Below, in pieces: positions 1-8,535 of a stretch of 64,000 bases of DNA. The stretch's first letter is position 1. Each line of letters opens with the position of its first letter. The position numbers were made by a program, and so were the translations under genes. The DNA lies in contig SPDP01000005.1 of NCBI GenBank assembly GCA_009360345.1, forward strand, positions 186,001 to 250,000, given 5' to 3'. The notes beneath the pieces are model-generated. The model did no database searches and was not told where the DNA came from. It saw only the letters and a program-made list of their open reading frames with translations. The stretch is from Alcaligenaceae bacterium SAGV5 (GTDB lineage: Bacteria; Pseudomonadota; Gammaproteobacteria; Burkholderiales; Burkholderiaceae_B).

Positions 1-760
1 CCACGCCGGGGATGGGACCCATCGCCCGTTGTTCGAGGCCGATGAAGTCCATCAGTTTCTTGATGCGGGCATTGGCGGTGGGGTCGAAGGGTTCGCGCAG
101 CGGGCGGATGCGTTCGCTATATGTTTTCTTGATGGTCTTTTCGGTGGGGGACCTGGCGTCCCACAGCGCGGCGTCGTCCAGGACCTGGGGCAGTTCCGAG
201 GCGTCGAGCCACGCCGACTTGTAGACCACGATGCCCGCGCGATTGACCAGGAACACCGGATTGTTGAATTGCGGATCGACCCAGGCGAGCTGGTTGGCGC
301 CGTCCAGCGCGTCGATCAGCAGCGGGAACGGGAAGGGTTCCTGCTCTCGAAGCCGGGCGGCATTGCGGCGCTTTTCGTCCATCGACGCATGGGCGCCGAT
401 ACGGCTGCCGGGATGGGCCTCCCGCGTGTAGACATAGCAGAACTCCACTGCCTGCGAATACTGCTCGTACAGCGAGACGAGGCTGGGTGTGGTGGTGCGG
501 ATGTTCGTCACGCACGGCGGGCACGCCAGGCTGCCGAAGACCACGAGCACGGACTTGCGCCCCTGATAGGCGTCCAGGTCGAAGGCGGGGCCATCCAGGG
601 TTTCGCCTCGCAGCGGCGGTGCCTCGCGCCCCAGCGGCGCGCGGGCGCGGAACGACGCGATCAACTCGGGCCATTGGTCGCTCAGCGCGCCGCCCAGCGG
701 GTCCGTTTGCCATGCCCTCGACCAGGACACGGGGTGGGGGGTGTTGTATTCGGATGTCAT
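1..760 (-). CDS. Deiodinase-like thioredoxin-fold protein (3' end outside window)
   Basis: The gene starts at the ATG whose first base is 760, preceded by AGAGGA about nine bases away, and runs off the left edge, so the C-terminus is missing. The protein opens MTSEYNTPHPVSW. Around residue 75 it has VFGSLACPPC and about 40 residues later YTREAHPGSR. These two blocks match the iodothyronine deiodinase branch of the thioredoxin fold (known for GSxxxPP and an EAHP motif); the position that holds selenocysteine in animal deiodinases is Cys here. It is probably a cytosolic redox or peroxiredoxin-like protein, with no signal peptide seen. Substrate is unknown. It lies 23 bases downstream of the acyl-CoA-dehydrogenase-like gene on the same strand, so co-transcription is likely. 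Confidence 0.7.
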   Translation of the reverse strand, partial: MTSEYNTPHPVSWSRAWQTDPLGGALSDQWPELIASFRARAPLGREAPPLRGETLDGPAFDLDAYQGRKSVLVVFGSLACPPCVTNIRTTTPSLVSLYEQYSQAVEFCYVYTREAHPGSRIGAHASMDEKRRNAARLREQEPFPFPLLIDALDGANQLAWVDPQFNNPVFLVNRAGIVVYKSAWLDASELPQVLDDAALWDARSPTEKTIKKTYSERIRPLREPFDPTANARIKKLMDFIGLEQRAMGPIPGV

Positions 761-783
761 CGATGGGTTTCCTCTGCGTCGGA

Positions 784-1920
784 TCAGGAATGCGCCAGTT
801 CGAAGGGCAGGCCGAGTTCGGCCTGCCCGACCATGACCGCGCCGAAGTGATGCCGGCGGTGCAGCGAGTGGACGTCCATGTCGCGCATCATGCGTTCCAG
901 CGGAAAAGACCTGAAGAAGGCCGTGCTGCCGACCAGCTGGCCGGCGATCTCCTTGAATCGCTGCAGGCAATCGACGGCCAGGTACTTGGCCTCGTTGCTC
1001 TTGAGCAAACCCTGGACCATGTCCTGGCGGGCCAGGTTGACGGCGTGGTAATACAGCAGCCGGGCGGCGTCGATCTTGGCGCGGATCTCGCCGACGTACA
1101 TCTGGTAGACCTGGGTATCGACCTGGCCGCGCTGCCGCATGTAATCCACCGTCCACTGGAACATGGCCTGCAGCGTGCCGAGGTAGTTGGCGGTAAAGCC
1201 GAAGTTGATCTTGCCCAGCCAGTGTTCGGTCAGGAACGCGCCGGGGCGCGCGAGCACGCAATCGTCGGGCACGAAGCATTCCTTGAAGGTCAGCAGGGGG
1301 CTGACGCAGGCCCGCATTCCCGCGGGGTTCCAGAACACTTCATCGATGTCGAGCCCGGCGCTTTCCCGATGGACCACCACCGTCTCCAGCAGGTTGGTCT
1401 GCTCGTTGCGCACATGCACCGTCAGCCAGTCGCTGCGCGAAGCGTTCGTGGCGTAGTGCTTGACGCCGGTGATCGACAGGCCGCCGCGCACGGGACGGGC
1501 CACCGTGCCGCCTCGGCCGCCGCCCGGTTCAGAACCGGCGCCCACCAGCAGCCGGCCATGCTCCTTGGTGGGGGCGAGAAAGCGCGCGACCTGTTCGTCG
1601 GAGCCGAATGCCCGGACGATCTGCGCGGCGTTGCTGTGGACCTGGAAGCAATGGGCCGTCGATGGATTGCCCATGGCCAGCCGCTCGATGATCAGAAAGT
1701 AGGAAAGCGGATCGTCGCCATCGAAGCCGAATCCCAGGCCGCCATCCTTGCGCGGCAGCGTGGAGAGCAACAGACCTTCGCGATGCAGGTCGCGGAAGTC
1801 GGCATCGGGAAACTCGCCCCGTTGGTCCAGCTCCGCCGCGCGCTTGGATAGGGACGAAAAAACCAGTTCGTCGATTCTTTCGACCAACTCCTGCTGCCGG
1901 GGACTGAACACCGTTTCCAT
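784..1920 (-). CDS. Acyl-CoA dehydrogenase-like flavoprotein
   Basis: This 378-residue protein (start METVFSPRQQ) has the length and layout of the acyl-CoA dehydrogenase superfamily: an alpha-helical N-terminal domain, a central beta domain with a GAGSEPGGGRGG segment followed by KHYATNASRSDW, and a C-terminal helical domain. The central segment resembles the DszC/flavin-dependent monooxygenase branch more than classical fatty-acid enzymes, so it may be an oxygen-using monooxygenase. The ATG at 1920 is chosen over an upstream ATG at 1953 because GAGGAG sits at the right distance before it. It is divergent from an IclR regulator that likely controls it, and leads a two-gene unit with the deiodinase-like gene. 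Substrate not identified. Confidence 0.75.
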   Translation of the reverse strand: METVFSPRQQELVERIDELVFSSLSKRAAELDQRGEFPDADFRDLHREGLLLSTLPRKDGGLGFGFDGDDPLSYFLIIERLAMGNPSTAHCFQVHSNAAQIVRAFGSDEQVARFLAPTKEHGRLLVGAGSEPGGGRGGTVARPVRGGLSITGVKHYATNASRSDWLTVHVRNEQTNLLETVVVHRESAGLDIDEVFWNPAGMRACVSPLLTFKECFVPDDCVLARPGAFLTEHWLGKINFGFTANYLGTLQAMFQWTVDYMRQRGQVDTQVYQMYVGEIRAKIDAARLLYYHAVNLARQDMVQGLLKSNEAKYLAVDCLQRFKEIAGQLVGSTAFFRSFPLERMMRDMDVHSLHRRHHFGAVMVGQAELGLPFELAHS

Positions 1921-2053
1921 GACGTCTCCTCGTCTTCGGTTATGATTGTGCACTAGATGAAAATGTGTGCGTTTAGTGAAAATTATGGGCGCGGGGTGTC
2001 CAGACTGTCAAGCGGTATGCTCCGCACTTGCAGGAAGACCAAGAAAGGCAGAA

Positions 2054-2848
2054 ATGACGACGAACGAGGAATCGAGAGACCCGCAGAGCTACGTGCGCGC
2101 GCTGGCGCGCGGCCTGGCGTTGATGGAGGCATTGGGAGGACACCCGCGTGGCCGGTCGCTCACCGACCTGGCGCAGGAGGCCTCGCTGGATCGGGCCACG
2201 GCGCGGCGCCTCCTCCTGACCCTGGGTTCGCTGGGCTACGTCAGGAACGAAGACAGCCGCTACATGCTGGCGCCGCGGGCGCTCAGCCTGGGCTATGCCT
2301 ATTTGTCGTCCTATCCGTTCTGGGACGTTGCCAGGCCCTTGATGGCGCGGCTGACCGAGAAGGTGCGCCAGAGCTGTTCAGCGGCCACGCTGGACGGCCC
2401 CTACGCCGTCTATGTGGCGCGGATCCGGAGCAATCCCCATATCGTCGATGTCAGCCGGACCGTCGGCAGCCGGGTGCCGGCCTATTGCACGTCGCTGGGA
2501 CGTGTCCTGCTGGCGGCCCAGCCCGTCGACGTGCAGCGGGACTTGTTGCGCCAACTGCCGCCCGCGCGCAATACCCCCCACACCGTGGTCGACACGGACC
2601 TGCTGCTGGACATGCTGCGGGAGATCGGCGGGCAGGGCTGGGCGCTGGTGGACCAGGAGCTGGAGCCGAACCTGCGATCGCTGGCGGTGCCGGTGCGGGA
2701 TGGCGCCGGGAAGGTCGTCGCGGCCTTGAACATCAGCGTGCCCGAGGGGAGGGCGTCGGCCGAGGAGTTGCTGGCGAACTATCTGGAGCCGCTGCGCAAG
2801 ACGGCGGTTGAACTGACCGCGGCATTGCGGGCCAGGGAGTCGGTATAG
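2054..2848 (+). CDS. IclR-family transcriptional regulator
   Basis: The protein has an N-terminal winged helix (ALARGLALMEAL, then SLDRATARRLLLTL as recognition region) and a C-terminal effector domain ending AVPVRDGAGKVVAALNISVP, the usual IclR order. It is about 264 residues, normal for the family and closest in style to the PcaR/PobR aromatic-pathway branch (AYCTSLGRVLLA). The ATG at 2054 is preceded by AAGAAAGG; the longer open frame from 1967 lacks a good site. It is divergent from the acyl-CoA-dehydrogenase-like gene at 1920, and the 133-base gap holds two related direct motifs (AGATGAAAAT near 1954 and TTAGTGAAAAT near 1973) that could be binding sites. Effector unknown. Confidence 0.88.
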   Translation: MTTNEESRDPQSYVRALARGLALMEALGGHPRGRSLTDLAQEASLDRATARRLLLTLGSLGYVRNEDSRYMLAPRALSLGYAYLSSYPFWDVARPLMARLTEKVRQSCSAATLDGPYAVYVARIRSNPHIVDVSRTVGSRVPAYCTSLGRVLLAAQPVDVQRDLLRQLPPARNTPHTVVDTDLLLDMLREIGGQGWALVDQELEPNLRSLAVPVRDGAGKVVAALNISVPEGRASAEELLANYLEPLRKTAVELTAALRARESV

Positions 2849-2853
2849 AAACC

Positions 2854-2875
2854 TGCCGGTGCCGCGGTCCCGGCA
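2854..2875. terminator. Weak hairpin between convergent genes
   Basis: TGCCGG and CCGGCA pair across a ten-base loop between the convergent IclR and TonB-receptor genes. There is no T run, so a rho-independent role is doubtful. Confidence 0.25.
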
Positions 2876-2896
2876 AGCCTTCCTGGCCCGTTTCGT

Positions 2897-5080
2897 TCAG
2901 AACTTGTACTTCAGGCTGGCCGTGACGTTGCGCGGCGCGCCGTAGGTGAGTTGGCTGTAGGCCGCGAACATGCCGTAGTACCTCTTGTCGAACAGGTTGT
3001 TGATGTTCAACTGCGCGGTCAACTGCTTGTTGATCTCGTAGCGCGCCATCAGGCTGACCAGGGCGTAGTCCTTCTGTTCGACCTTCTCGACCACGCCCAG
3101 CGGGTTCGGGGCATTCGTGTAGGTCTTGCCCTGCCAGTTCAGGCCGCCGCCCACGGTCAGCCCGCTCCAGGCGCCGGGCAGGCGGTAGGTGGTGAAGAGC
3201 CGGAACAGCCGGCGCGGATACAGGCTGTTCACGTCCGTGCCATCGGCGGCCTTGGCCCGGAAATGGGTGTAGCCGGCGCTCAGGTTCCAGTTGGGAGCCA
3301 GTTCGCCCGTGACTTCCAGCTCGAAGCCCTTGCTGGTCGCGCCGTCCACCGCGCGGTAGGCCGTTTCCGGCGGATTGGTCCCGGGTACGGTGTCCGTCGT
3401 CTGTTGCGCCAGATTGTTCTGCTTGATGTGGAACACGGACGCGGAGGCATTCACCCGGCCATCCAGGAATTCGCCCTTGATCCCCGTTTCCATGGCCTTG
3501 CCCTGGACCGGATCGAGGTACCGGCCGCTCACGTCGCGCGCGTTCTGGGGCAGGAAGATATCGGTGTAGCTGGCGTAGAGTGAATACTTGTCGTTCAGGT
3601 CGTAGATCACCCCGGCGTAGGGCGTCAATTCGTTGTCGCTCTTGACCTCGTAGGCGCCGCTGTAGGCGACGTTCCCTTTCTTCCGGTAGTTCGTGACCCG
3701 GGCGCCGACGATCACCTTGAGCGGATCGGTCACGTTGAAGCGCGCGACACCATAAATCGCCTGCTGCGTCGTGGTGCCGTTCTCGTAGAAGGTGGGGGCG
3801 CCCCAGGCGGGTTCCGGAAAGGATCCGTTCCAGGCGTTGAAGTCCGGCGCGAGGCCGAATGCCGGCGTGGCCGCGCGGGCGTCGGCGTTGAACTTCTGGT
3901 TGGCGTAGACGTAGCCGAAAGCCAGCTCGTGCTTGCGGCCCAGCAGTTCGAACGGGCCGTCGGCCTGCACGGCCACGTCGTCCTGCGTCGTCTTCACGTC
4001 ATAGGAGCCGGCGAAGGTGCTCATGCCCAGCCCGGTCGTCCTGTCGGGCGCGCCCGACAGGTAGAGCAGGTACGAGTCGGCCTTGCGCTCGCTGCGGTTG
4101 TAGCTGAGCTTGACCCGCCAGTCGTTGTCGAAGCGATGCTGCAGCGAAGCGAAATAAGTCTGGTAAGTCGTGTCCCAGCGCGTCCAGTCGGCCGCCGCGT
4201 TCTTGGAGCGGTCCCAGTTCGCGGGCGTGCCGTCGCTGTACCAGAGAGGCAGGCCGCCCCACATCGGACCGCGCGCCTTGTTCTTCTGATAGCTGACGCC
4301 CGCCGTCAGCAGCGTGCTGCTGGTCAGGTCCGCTTCCAGCGTCGCGAACAGGGTCTGGTTCTTGTTGCTCAACCGGTCGATCCAGCTGTCGCGTTCCGAG
4401 TGTTCACCCACCACGCGCAGCCGTACCGTCCTGGCCGCGTTGACGGGAGTGGACAGGTCGACCATGCCGCGGCGCAGGTTCCAACTGCCCAGGTCCACCT
4501 GCGCGGTGCCGGTGAACTCCTTGCTGCTGGCCCGCTTGCGGACCATGTTGATGGCCGCGGAAGGGTTGCCTGAACCCGTGGTCAATCCCGTTGCCCCGCG
4601 CACGATCTCCACCCGGTCGTAGGTGACCAGGCTGCTGAAGATCTCGCCCGAACTCCAGGGCTGCTCCCAGGTGGTCGGGACGCCGTCGATCATCAGCGCG
4701 TTGATGTCGAAGCCGCGGGCGTTGAACTGGGCGCGATGGGTCTCGTACTGGTTGACCGAGACGCCCGTGGTGTTGTTCAGCACGTCGGTGATGGTCTGCA
4801 ATTTCTGGTCTTCGACGCGTTGTTGCGTGACCACGGTTACGGACTGCGGCGTATCGCGCAGGCTCAGGCCCAGCGGCGTGGCGGTGCGGGAGGGGCCCGC
4901 CGTGGTGTAGGAGCCCGTGCCTTCCGTGGTTGCGGAGTCGTCGTTGCGGGGCGCGGCATTGACGGTGATCGCCGGGAGCACGGCCGTCGCTTCCTGCGCC
5001 GAGGCGTACACGGGAAGCGCCGCGGCGATGCACAGGCTGAGTCGTTTGAGTTGAACGGGTACGGCTGGGCGGGCTGCCAT
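2897..5080 (-). CDS. TonB-dependent siderophore receptor
   Basis: This 727-residue outer-membrane protein has a signal peptide (LKRLSLCIAAALPVYASA), a TonB-box-like VLPAITVNA, and a plug domain (TPQSVTVVTQQRVEDQ, then ARGFDINALMIDGVP, then VEIVRGATGL). It ends with a 22-strand barrel closed by the terminal KYKF, with final Phe as expected for BAM recognition. The plug signature fits the ferric hydroxamate/pyoverdine-type receptors (FhuE, FpvA, Bordetella Bfr proteins). No N-terminal signalling extension for an ECF sigma pair is evident. A Fur-box-like sequence lies about 120 bases upstream, so iron repression is likely. No siderophore genes lie nearby, suggesting uptake of a foreign siderophore. 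Confidence 0.92.
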   Translation of the reverse strand: MAARPAVPVQLKRLSLCIAAALPVYASAQEATAVLPAITVNAAPRNDDSATTEGTGSYTTAGPSRTATPLGLSLRDTPQSVTVVTQQRVEDQKLQTITDVLNNTTGVSVNQYETHRAQFNARGFDINALMIDGVPTTWEQPWSSGEIFSSLVTYDRVEIVRGATGLTTGSGNPSAAINMVRKRASSKEFTGTAQVDLGSWNLRRGMVDLSTPVNAARTVRLRVVGEHSERDSWIDRLSNKNQTLFATLEADLTSSTLLTAGVSYQKNKARGPMWGGLPLWYSDGTPANWDRSKNAAADWTRWDTTYQTYFASLQHRFDNDWRVKLSYNRSERKADSYLLYLSGAPDRTTGLGMSTFAGSYDVKTTQDDVAVQADGPFELLGRKHELAFGYVYANQKFNADARAATPAFGLAPDFNAWNGSFPEPAWGAPTFYENGTTTQQAIYGVARFNVTDPLKVIVGARVTNYRKKGNVAYSGAYEVKSDNELTPYAGVIYDLNDKYSLYASYTDIFLPQNARDVSGRYLDPVQGKAMETGIKGEFLDGRVNASASVFHIKQNNLAQQTTDTVPGTNPPETAYRAVDGATSKGFELEVTGELAPNWNLSAGYTHFRAKAADGTDVNSLYPRRLFRLFTTYRLPGAWSGLTVGGGLNWQGKTYTNAPNPLGVVEKVEQKDYALVSLMARYEINKQLTAQLNINNLFDKRYYGMFAAYSQLTYGAPRNVTASLKYKF

Positions 5081-5197
5081 TTTCTCCCTCGTGATGGTTG
5101 GTCTGGGTTGAACGAATGCACAAGATCCGGGTTGCGATCGGCCGCGGCGGCACGTCGCCGAGCCAGACGCCAGAACCCGATTCCCCCTTGATTTTTA

Positions 5198-5216
5198 TGA
5201 ATGATAATTGTTTTTA
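5198..5216 (-). promoter_or_regulatory. Candidate Fur box
   Basis: The 19 bases TGAATGATAATTGTTTTTA resemble the Fur consensus of three GATAAT-type hexamers (a clear ATGATAAT core with a weaker inverted arm). It lies in an AT-rich patch upstream of the TonB receptor that starts at 5080. The match is imperfect on one side. Confidence 0.6.
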
Positions 5217-5291
5217 TTTATACTTATGTTTACTTTTTATCCGGGTGTTTGCTGAAGGCAACAGTCGGGGGCCGGACAAGGGAGAGGATTT

Positions 5292-6521
5292 CTAGCCGAT
5301 GACTCGCCGTTCCCGCAGCGCCTGGATCGCGGCGTCGTCCAGTTCGGCGACCCCGTGCAGGACCGCGTCCGTGTGCTCGCCCAGATAGGGCGCGCGTTCG
5401 ATGTCCACCCGTGAGCCGGACAATCGGATGGGCATGCCGATGGTGGCCCACGGGCCGCGCCGGACGTCGTCGATGTGGACGTACATGCCGCGCTGGCGGA
5501 CGTGTTCGTTGCCGGCCAGTTCGCCCGTGCCCAGGACGGGCCCACAGGCGACGCCCAGTTTCGTCAGGGCCTCGAACATTTCCATCTTCGTGTGGCGCCG
5601 GGTGACGGATTCGATGCAAGTCCAGAGTTCGTCCTGGTTGCGCTGCCGCGCGGCCGCCGTGGCGAAGCGCGGATCGCGCGCCAGTGCCTCGCCGCCCAGG
5701 AAGCGGGCCAGCGGGCTCCAGGCATGCTCCTGGAGGACGATGTAGAGATAGTCGTTGGGGCCTTCGGGACTGCACCGGACGGTGTTGCCGGGCAGGGCGC
5801 CGCCGGAATGGTTGCCGCCGCGGGGCAGGTCGCCGCCGGCGCCGGGCTGGGTGCCGTCCTGCCCGTGGGCGAGCCGCTGGTGGTCGCGCCACTTGATGCG
5901 GCCCAGGTTCATGACGGCATCCATCATGGCGCATTCGACCCGCTGGCCCAGGCCGGTGCGCGTGCGCTGGTGCAGGGCGGCCAGCAGGCCGATGGCCAGG
6001 TGCAGGCCGGTGCCTGAGTCGCCGATCTGCGCGCCGCTGACGGTGGGCGTGGCGTCGGCCGCGCCGGTCACGCTCATCGCGCCGCCCATGGCCTGGGCGA
6101 TGTTCTCGTAGGCCTTGAGGTCCTTGTAGGGGCCCGTGTCGCCGAAGCCCTTGATGGATCCGACGATCAGCCGAGGCTGGGTGGCATGCAGGGTTTCCCA
6201 GCCCAGTCCGAGCTTGTCCATGACGCCTGGCGCGAAGTTCTCGACCAGCACGTCGCAGCGTTCGGCCAGCCGCAGCAGCAGTGCCACGCCTTCGGCCTGC
6301 TTGAGATCGATCACCACGGATTGCTTGTTGCAGTTGAGCATCGAGAAATACAGGCTGTCGATGCCGTCGGCATGCCGCAGGTGATGGCGGGTGATGTCGC
6401 CCCGGGGCGGCTCGACCTTGATGACTTCGGCGCCCAGCCACGCCAGCAACTGGGTGGCGCTGGGGCCGGCCTGGACATGGGTCAGGTCGAGTATCCGGAC
6501 GCCCTGCAGCGATGTCTCCAT
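5292..6521 (-). CDS. CaiB/BaiF CoA-transferase, formyl-CoA transferase-like
   Basis: The protein opens METSLQGVRILDLTHVQAGP and continues with AEVIKVEPPRGD and LNCNKQSVVIDLK, all diagnostic of family III CoA-transferases, and closest in wording to formyl-CoA:oxalate CoA-transferase. The QIGDSGTG segment holds the Asp that forms the acyl-enzyme anhydride in Frc. Length (409 residues) is normal. The ATG at 6521 is preferred because TAAGGA precedes it; an in-frame ATG at 6539 would add six residues but sits right after a terminator T run. No oxalyl-CoA decarboxylase gene is present, so oxalate metabolism is not supported and the true acyl donor is unknown. Confidence 0.85.
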   Translation of the reverse strand: METSLQGVRILDLTHVQAGPSATQLLAWLGAEVIKVEPPRGDITRHHLRHADGIDSLYFSMLNCNKQSVVIDLKQAEGVALLLRLAERCDVLVENFAPGVMDKLGLGWETLHATQPRLIVGSIKGFGDTGPYKDLKAYENIAQAMGGAMSVTGAADATPTVSGAQIGDSGTGLHLAIGLLAALHQRTRTGLGQRVECAMMDAVMNLGRIKWRDHQRLAHGQDGTQPGAGGDLPRGGNHSGGALPGNTVRCSPEGPNDYLYIVLQEHAWSPLARFLGGEALARDPRFATAAARQRNQDELWTCIESVTRRHTKMEMFEALTKLGVACGPVLGTGELAGNEHVRQRGMYVHIDDVRRGPWATIGMPIRLSGSRVDIERAPYLGEHTDAVLHGVAELDDAAIQALRERRVIG

Positions 6522-6549
6522 TCTGGAATCCTTATCCATGGGCCGGGCG

Positions 6550-6574
6550 AAAAAAAACAGGCCGCGGCCTGTTC
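6550..6574 (-). terminator. Rho-independent terminator after the hydrolase gene
   Basis: On the minus strand the perfect palindrome AACAGGCCGCGGCCTGTT (6556-6573) is followed by eight T. It should end transcription of the hydrolase gene that stops at 6600. It lies just upstream of the CoA-transferase start, so that gene needs read-through or a promoter in very little space. Confidence 0.8.
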
Positions 6575-6599
6575 GAAGTGTATTGCAGGGCGGTCCGCG

Positions 6600-7388
6600 C
6601 TAGCGCGACCCGGCGTAGCGGCCGACGTGTTCGACGAAGCGGGCGGGATCCTCAATCATGGGAAAGTGTCCGCAGCCATCCATGATGGCCAGGTGCTCGG
6701 CCGGCAGGGCCTGGCGCAGCGCATCCAGGCTGTCGCCCACCGGGCCCTTCGAGCCCAGGATGGCGAAGGTGGGCACCCGGGAGCGGGCCAGCCCCTGCGG
6801 GGCGTCGTACTCGCGCAGGGCCCACATCGCGTCCATCATGGTGTGCGCGCCGGCCTTGCTGCGATCGATGTTCCAGCGCTGGTGCAGTTCCGGCGTCAGG
6901 TTGCCGACGCGCGCGGCCACGTTGTCGAAGGTCTGGATGGGCAGCGCGAAATTGCTTTCCACGTAGGCCCAGCGGCCCGCCCAGGCCTGGGCGGGGCGGA
7001 TGGGCGTTTCCACCAGGATGACGGCGCGCATCCGCTCCGCGTGGTGCTCGGCCAGGGCCAGGCAGATGACGCCGCCTATGGACGTGCCCAGCACGGTGGC
7101 ATGGTCGAGCCCGTGTTCGTCCATGAAGGCGGCCACGGCGCGTGCATACATGGGATAGGTCCAATGCTGGACCAGCGGGTCGGAGTCACCCTGGCCGGGC
7201 AGGTCGATGGCGTAGACGTGGTGGCGCCGGGCCAGGTCCTCGATCACGAACTGGAACTCGAAGACGGAGCTGCCGTTGCTGTGCAGGAGGATCAAGGGTT
7301 CCCCCTGGCCGGCCTCGATGTAGTGCAGCCGGGTGTCCTCCAGTGCCGTGAAGCCTTCCTTCCATCGCGGGTCTGAACTTCCAACCAT
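6600..7388 (-). CDS. Alpha/beta hydrolase
   Basis: The 262-residue protein has the alpha/beta hydrolase order: LILLHSNGSS (oxyanion region), AIDLPGQGDS, nucleophile elbow GTSIGG with Ser near residue 100, the late acid in the ILGSKGPVGDS region, and DGCGHFPMIE supplying the catalytic His. No signal peptide is seen, so it is cytosolic. It resembles C-C bond or ester hydrolases of aromatic pathways, but the substrate cannot be told. It is divergent from an IclR gene across a short region with IclR-type operator repeats, so that regulator may control it. Confidence 0.85.
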   Translation of the reverse strand: MVGSSDPRWKEGFTALEDTRLHYIEAGQGEPLILLHSNGSSVFEFQFVIEDLARRHHVYAIDLPGQGDSDPLVQHWTYPMYARAVAAFMDEHGLDHATVLGTSIGGVICLALAEHHAERMRAVILVETPIRPAQAWAGRWAYVESNFALPIQTFDNVAARVGNLTPELHQRWNIDRSKAGAHTMMDAMWALREYDAPQGLARSRVPTFAILGSKGPVGDSLDALRQALPAEHLAIMDGCGHFPMIEDPARFVEHVGRYAGSR

Positions 7389-7509
7389 GTCTGTGCCTGC
7401 TCCAGGTCCTTGTCCGCCGGGTGCCGGCGGGACGGGTTCATCGTGCGGCCAGTCTAGCGAGCGGGGGCCGGCGCCATCAACGGCGTTGCGGACGATTTCC
7501 CGCGGTTCT

Positions 7510-7539
7510 GGAAAATATTCCGTATCATGGAAATATTCT
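7510..7539 (+). promoter_or_regulatory. Tandem IclR-type operator
   Basis: GGAAAATATTCC (7510-7521) and GGAAATATTCT (7529-7539) are two near-palindromes 19 bases apart just upstream of the IclR gene. A related perfect palindrome, TTCCATAATATGGAA, lies before the Bug operon. This suggests autoregulation and operon control by the same protein. Confidence 0.6.
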
Positions 7540-7558
7540 TCAAGCTAATCCGCAAGAC

Positions 7559-8416
7559 ATGGCCACGACGACATCGACGACGCGCATGGAAGGCGCGCAG
7601 AGCACTGCCCGCGCGGCATTGCTGCTGCGGACGCTGGCGACCTTCGGATCCATGGGAGCGCCGCTGATGGACATCAGCCGGCTGACCGACCTGCCCAAGG
7701 CCACCGTGCACCGGCTGCTCGCGGCCATGGTGGACGAGCGCCTGGTCGAGCGCCCGGCGGGCACGCGCAACTACCGGCTGGGGCCGGACATCTTCGCGTT
7801 CGGCATCGCCGTGCGATCCTGTTTCGACCTGCAACCGCTGGCCGGGGCGTCCCTGGCCCGCCTGGCCGAAGGGACGGGCACCGCGGCGTACCTGGGCGTG
7901 CGCAGCGGCTACGACATGCTGTGCCTGGACAAACACGTGGCGGGGGCCGACGAGGCCGGTCTGCTGCTGGAGGTGAACGACCGCTGGCCGCTGGGCATAG
8001 GCTCGTTCAGCCTGGCGGTGCTGGCTTTCCTGCCCGAGCCGGAAATCCAGGACGTCATCGGCTTCAACCGCCGCCGCGTCCGCTCCGAGGACACCCTGAC
8101 CTTCGAGCACATCGCCGAGTCCATCGCGAAGACCCGCCGCAACGGCTACGCCCGGCGCACGATGCGCTCGTACAAGGGCAACGCGGGGGTGGCGGTGCCG
8201 ATACTGGACGAGCGCGGCTATCCCATCGGCTCCTTGTGCGCGGTGGCCGCGGCCAGCCGCATGAAGGGGGGCTACCTGCAGGAACTGGTGGGCAGGCTGC
8301 GGCACGAGGCCGCGCTCATCGCCAAGCTGTACGAAGGCGCGCGCCTGCAGCAGCAACAGGAAGAGAAATGGCGCGTGGCGGTGCGCGGGTCGGGGTCGCG
8401 GCACCTGCTCGGATAG
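7559..8416 (+). CDS. IclR-family transcriptional regulator
   Basis: The protein starts MATTTSTTRMEG and has a winged helix (ALLLRTLATFG, DLPKATVHRLLAAM) followed by an IclR effector domain (GVAVPILDERGYPIGSLCAV). Length is about 285 residues. The start at 7559 is chosen because residues encoded upstream in the same frame have no family character and cover the operator repeats. The tail is rich in Gln (LQQQQEEKW). It sits between a divergent hydrolase gene and a Bug/monooxygenase/flavin-reductase operon, with palindromic sites before both itself and the operon. It is the likely local regulator of that operon; ligand unknown. Confidence 0.87.
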   Translation: MATTTSTTRMEGAQSTARAALLLRTLATFGSMGAPLMDISRLTDLPKATVHRLLAAMVDERLVERPAGTRNYRLGPDIFAFGIAVRSCFDLQPLAGASLARLAEGTGTAAYLGVRSGYDMLCLDKHVAGADEAGLLLEVNDRWPLGIGSFSLAVLAFLPEPEIQDVIGFNRRRVRSEDTLTFEHIAESIAKTRRNGYARRTMRSYKGNAGVAVPILDERGYPIGSLCAVAAASRMKGGYLQELVGRLRHEAALIAKLYEGARLQQQQEEKWRVAVRGSGSRHLLG

Positions 8417-8450
8417 GCGGTTCCGGGCCAGTCCGATTGCTTTTCGATAA

Positions 8451-8465
8451 TTCCATAATATGGAA
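8451..8465 (+). promoter_or_regulatory. Perfect palindrome, candidate IclR operator
   Basis: TTCCATAATATGGAA is a perfect inverted repeat around a central A, 71 bases before the Bug gene. It shares the TTCC...GGAA arm pattern with the repeats before the IclR gene. Confidence 0.6.
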
Positions 8466-8535
8466 CTATTGGTATTTTGATGAGTGATCCTCCTGCCTAT
8501 ACTGGCGTCAATCAAAACGACAGGAGGAGATCACC

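Noticed and set aside
117..713. A 198-residue minus-strand open frame at the left edge
   Set aside because: It is rich in Arg, Pro and Ala with no motif; the parallel frame on the same strand gives a clear deiodinase-like protein.
487..1851. A 454-residue plus-strand frame
   Set aside because: It is the shadow of the acyl-CoA-dehydrogenase-like gene on the minus strand, favoured by high GC; no family features.
5292..6521. A complete oxalate degradation locus
   Set aside because: The CoA-transferase resembles Frc, but no oxalyl-CoA decarboxylase or oxalate transporter gene is next to it.
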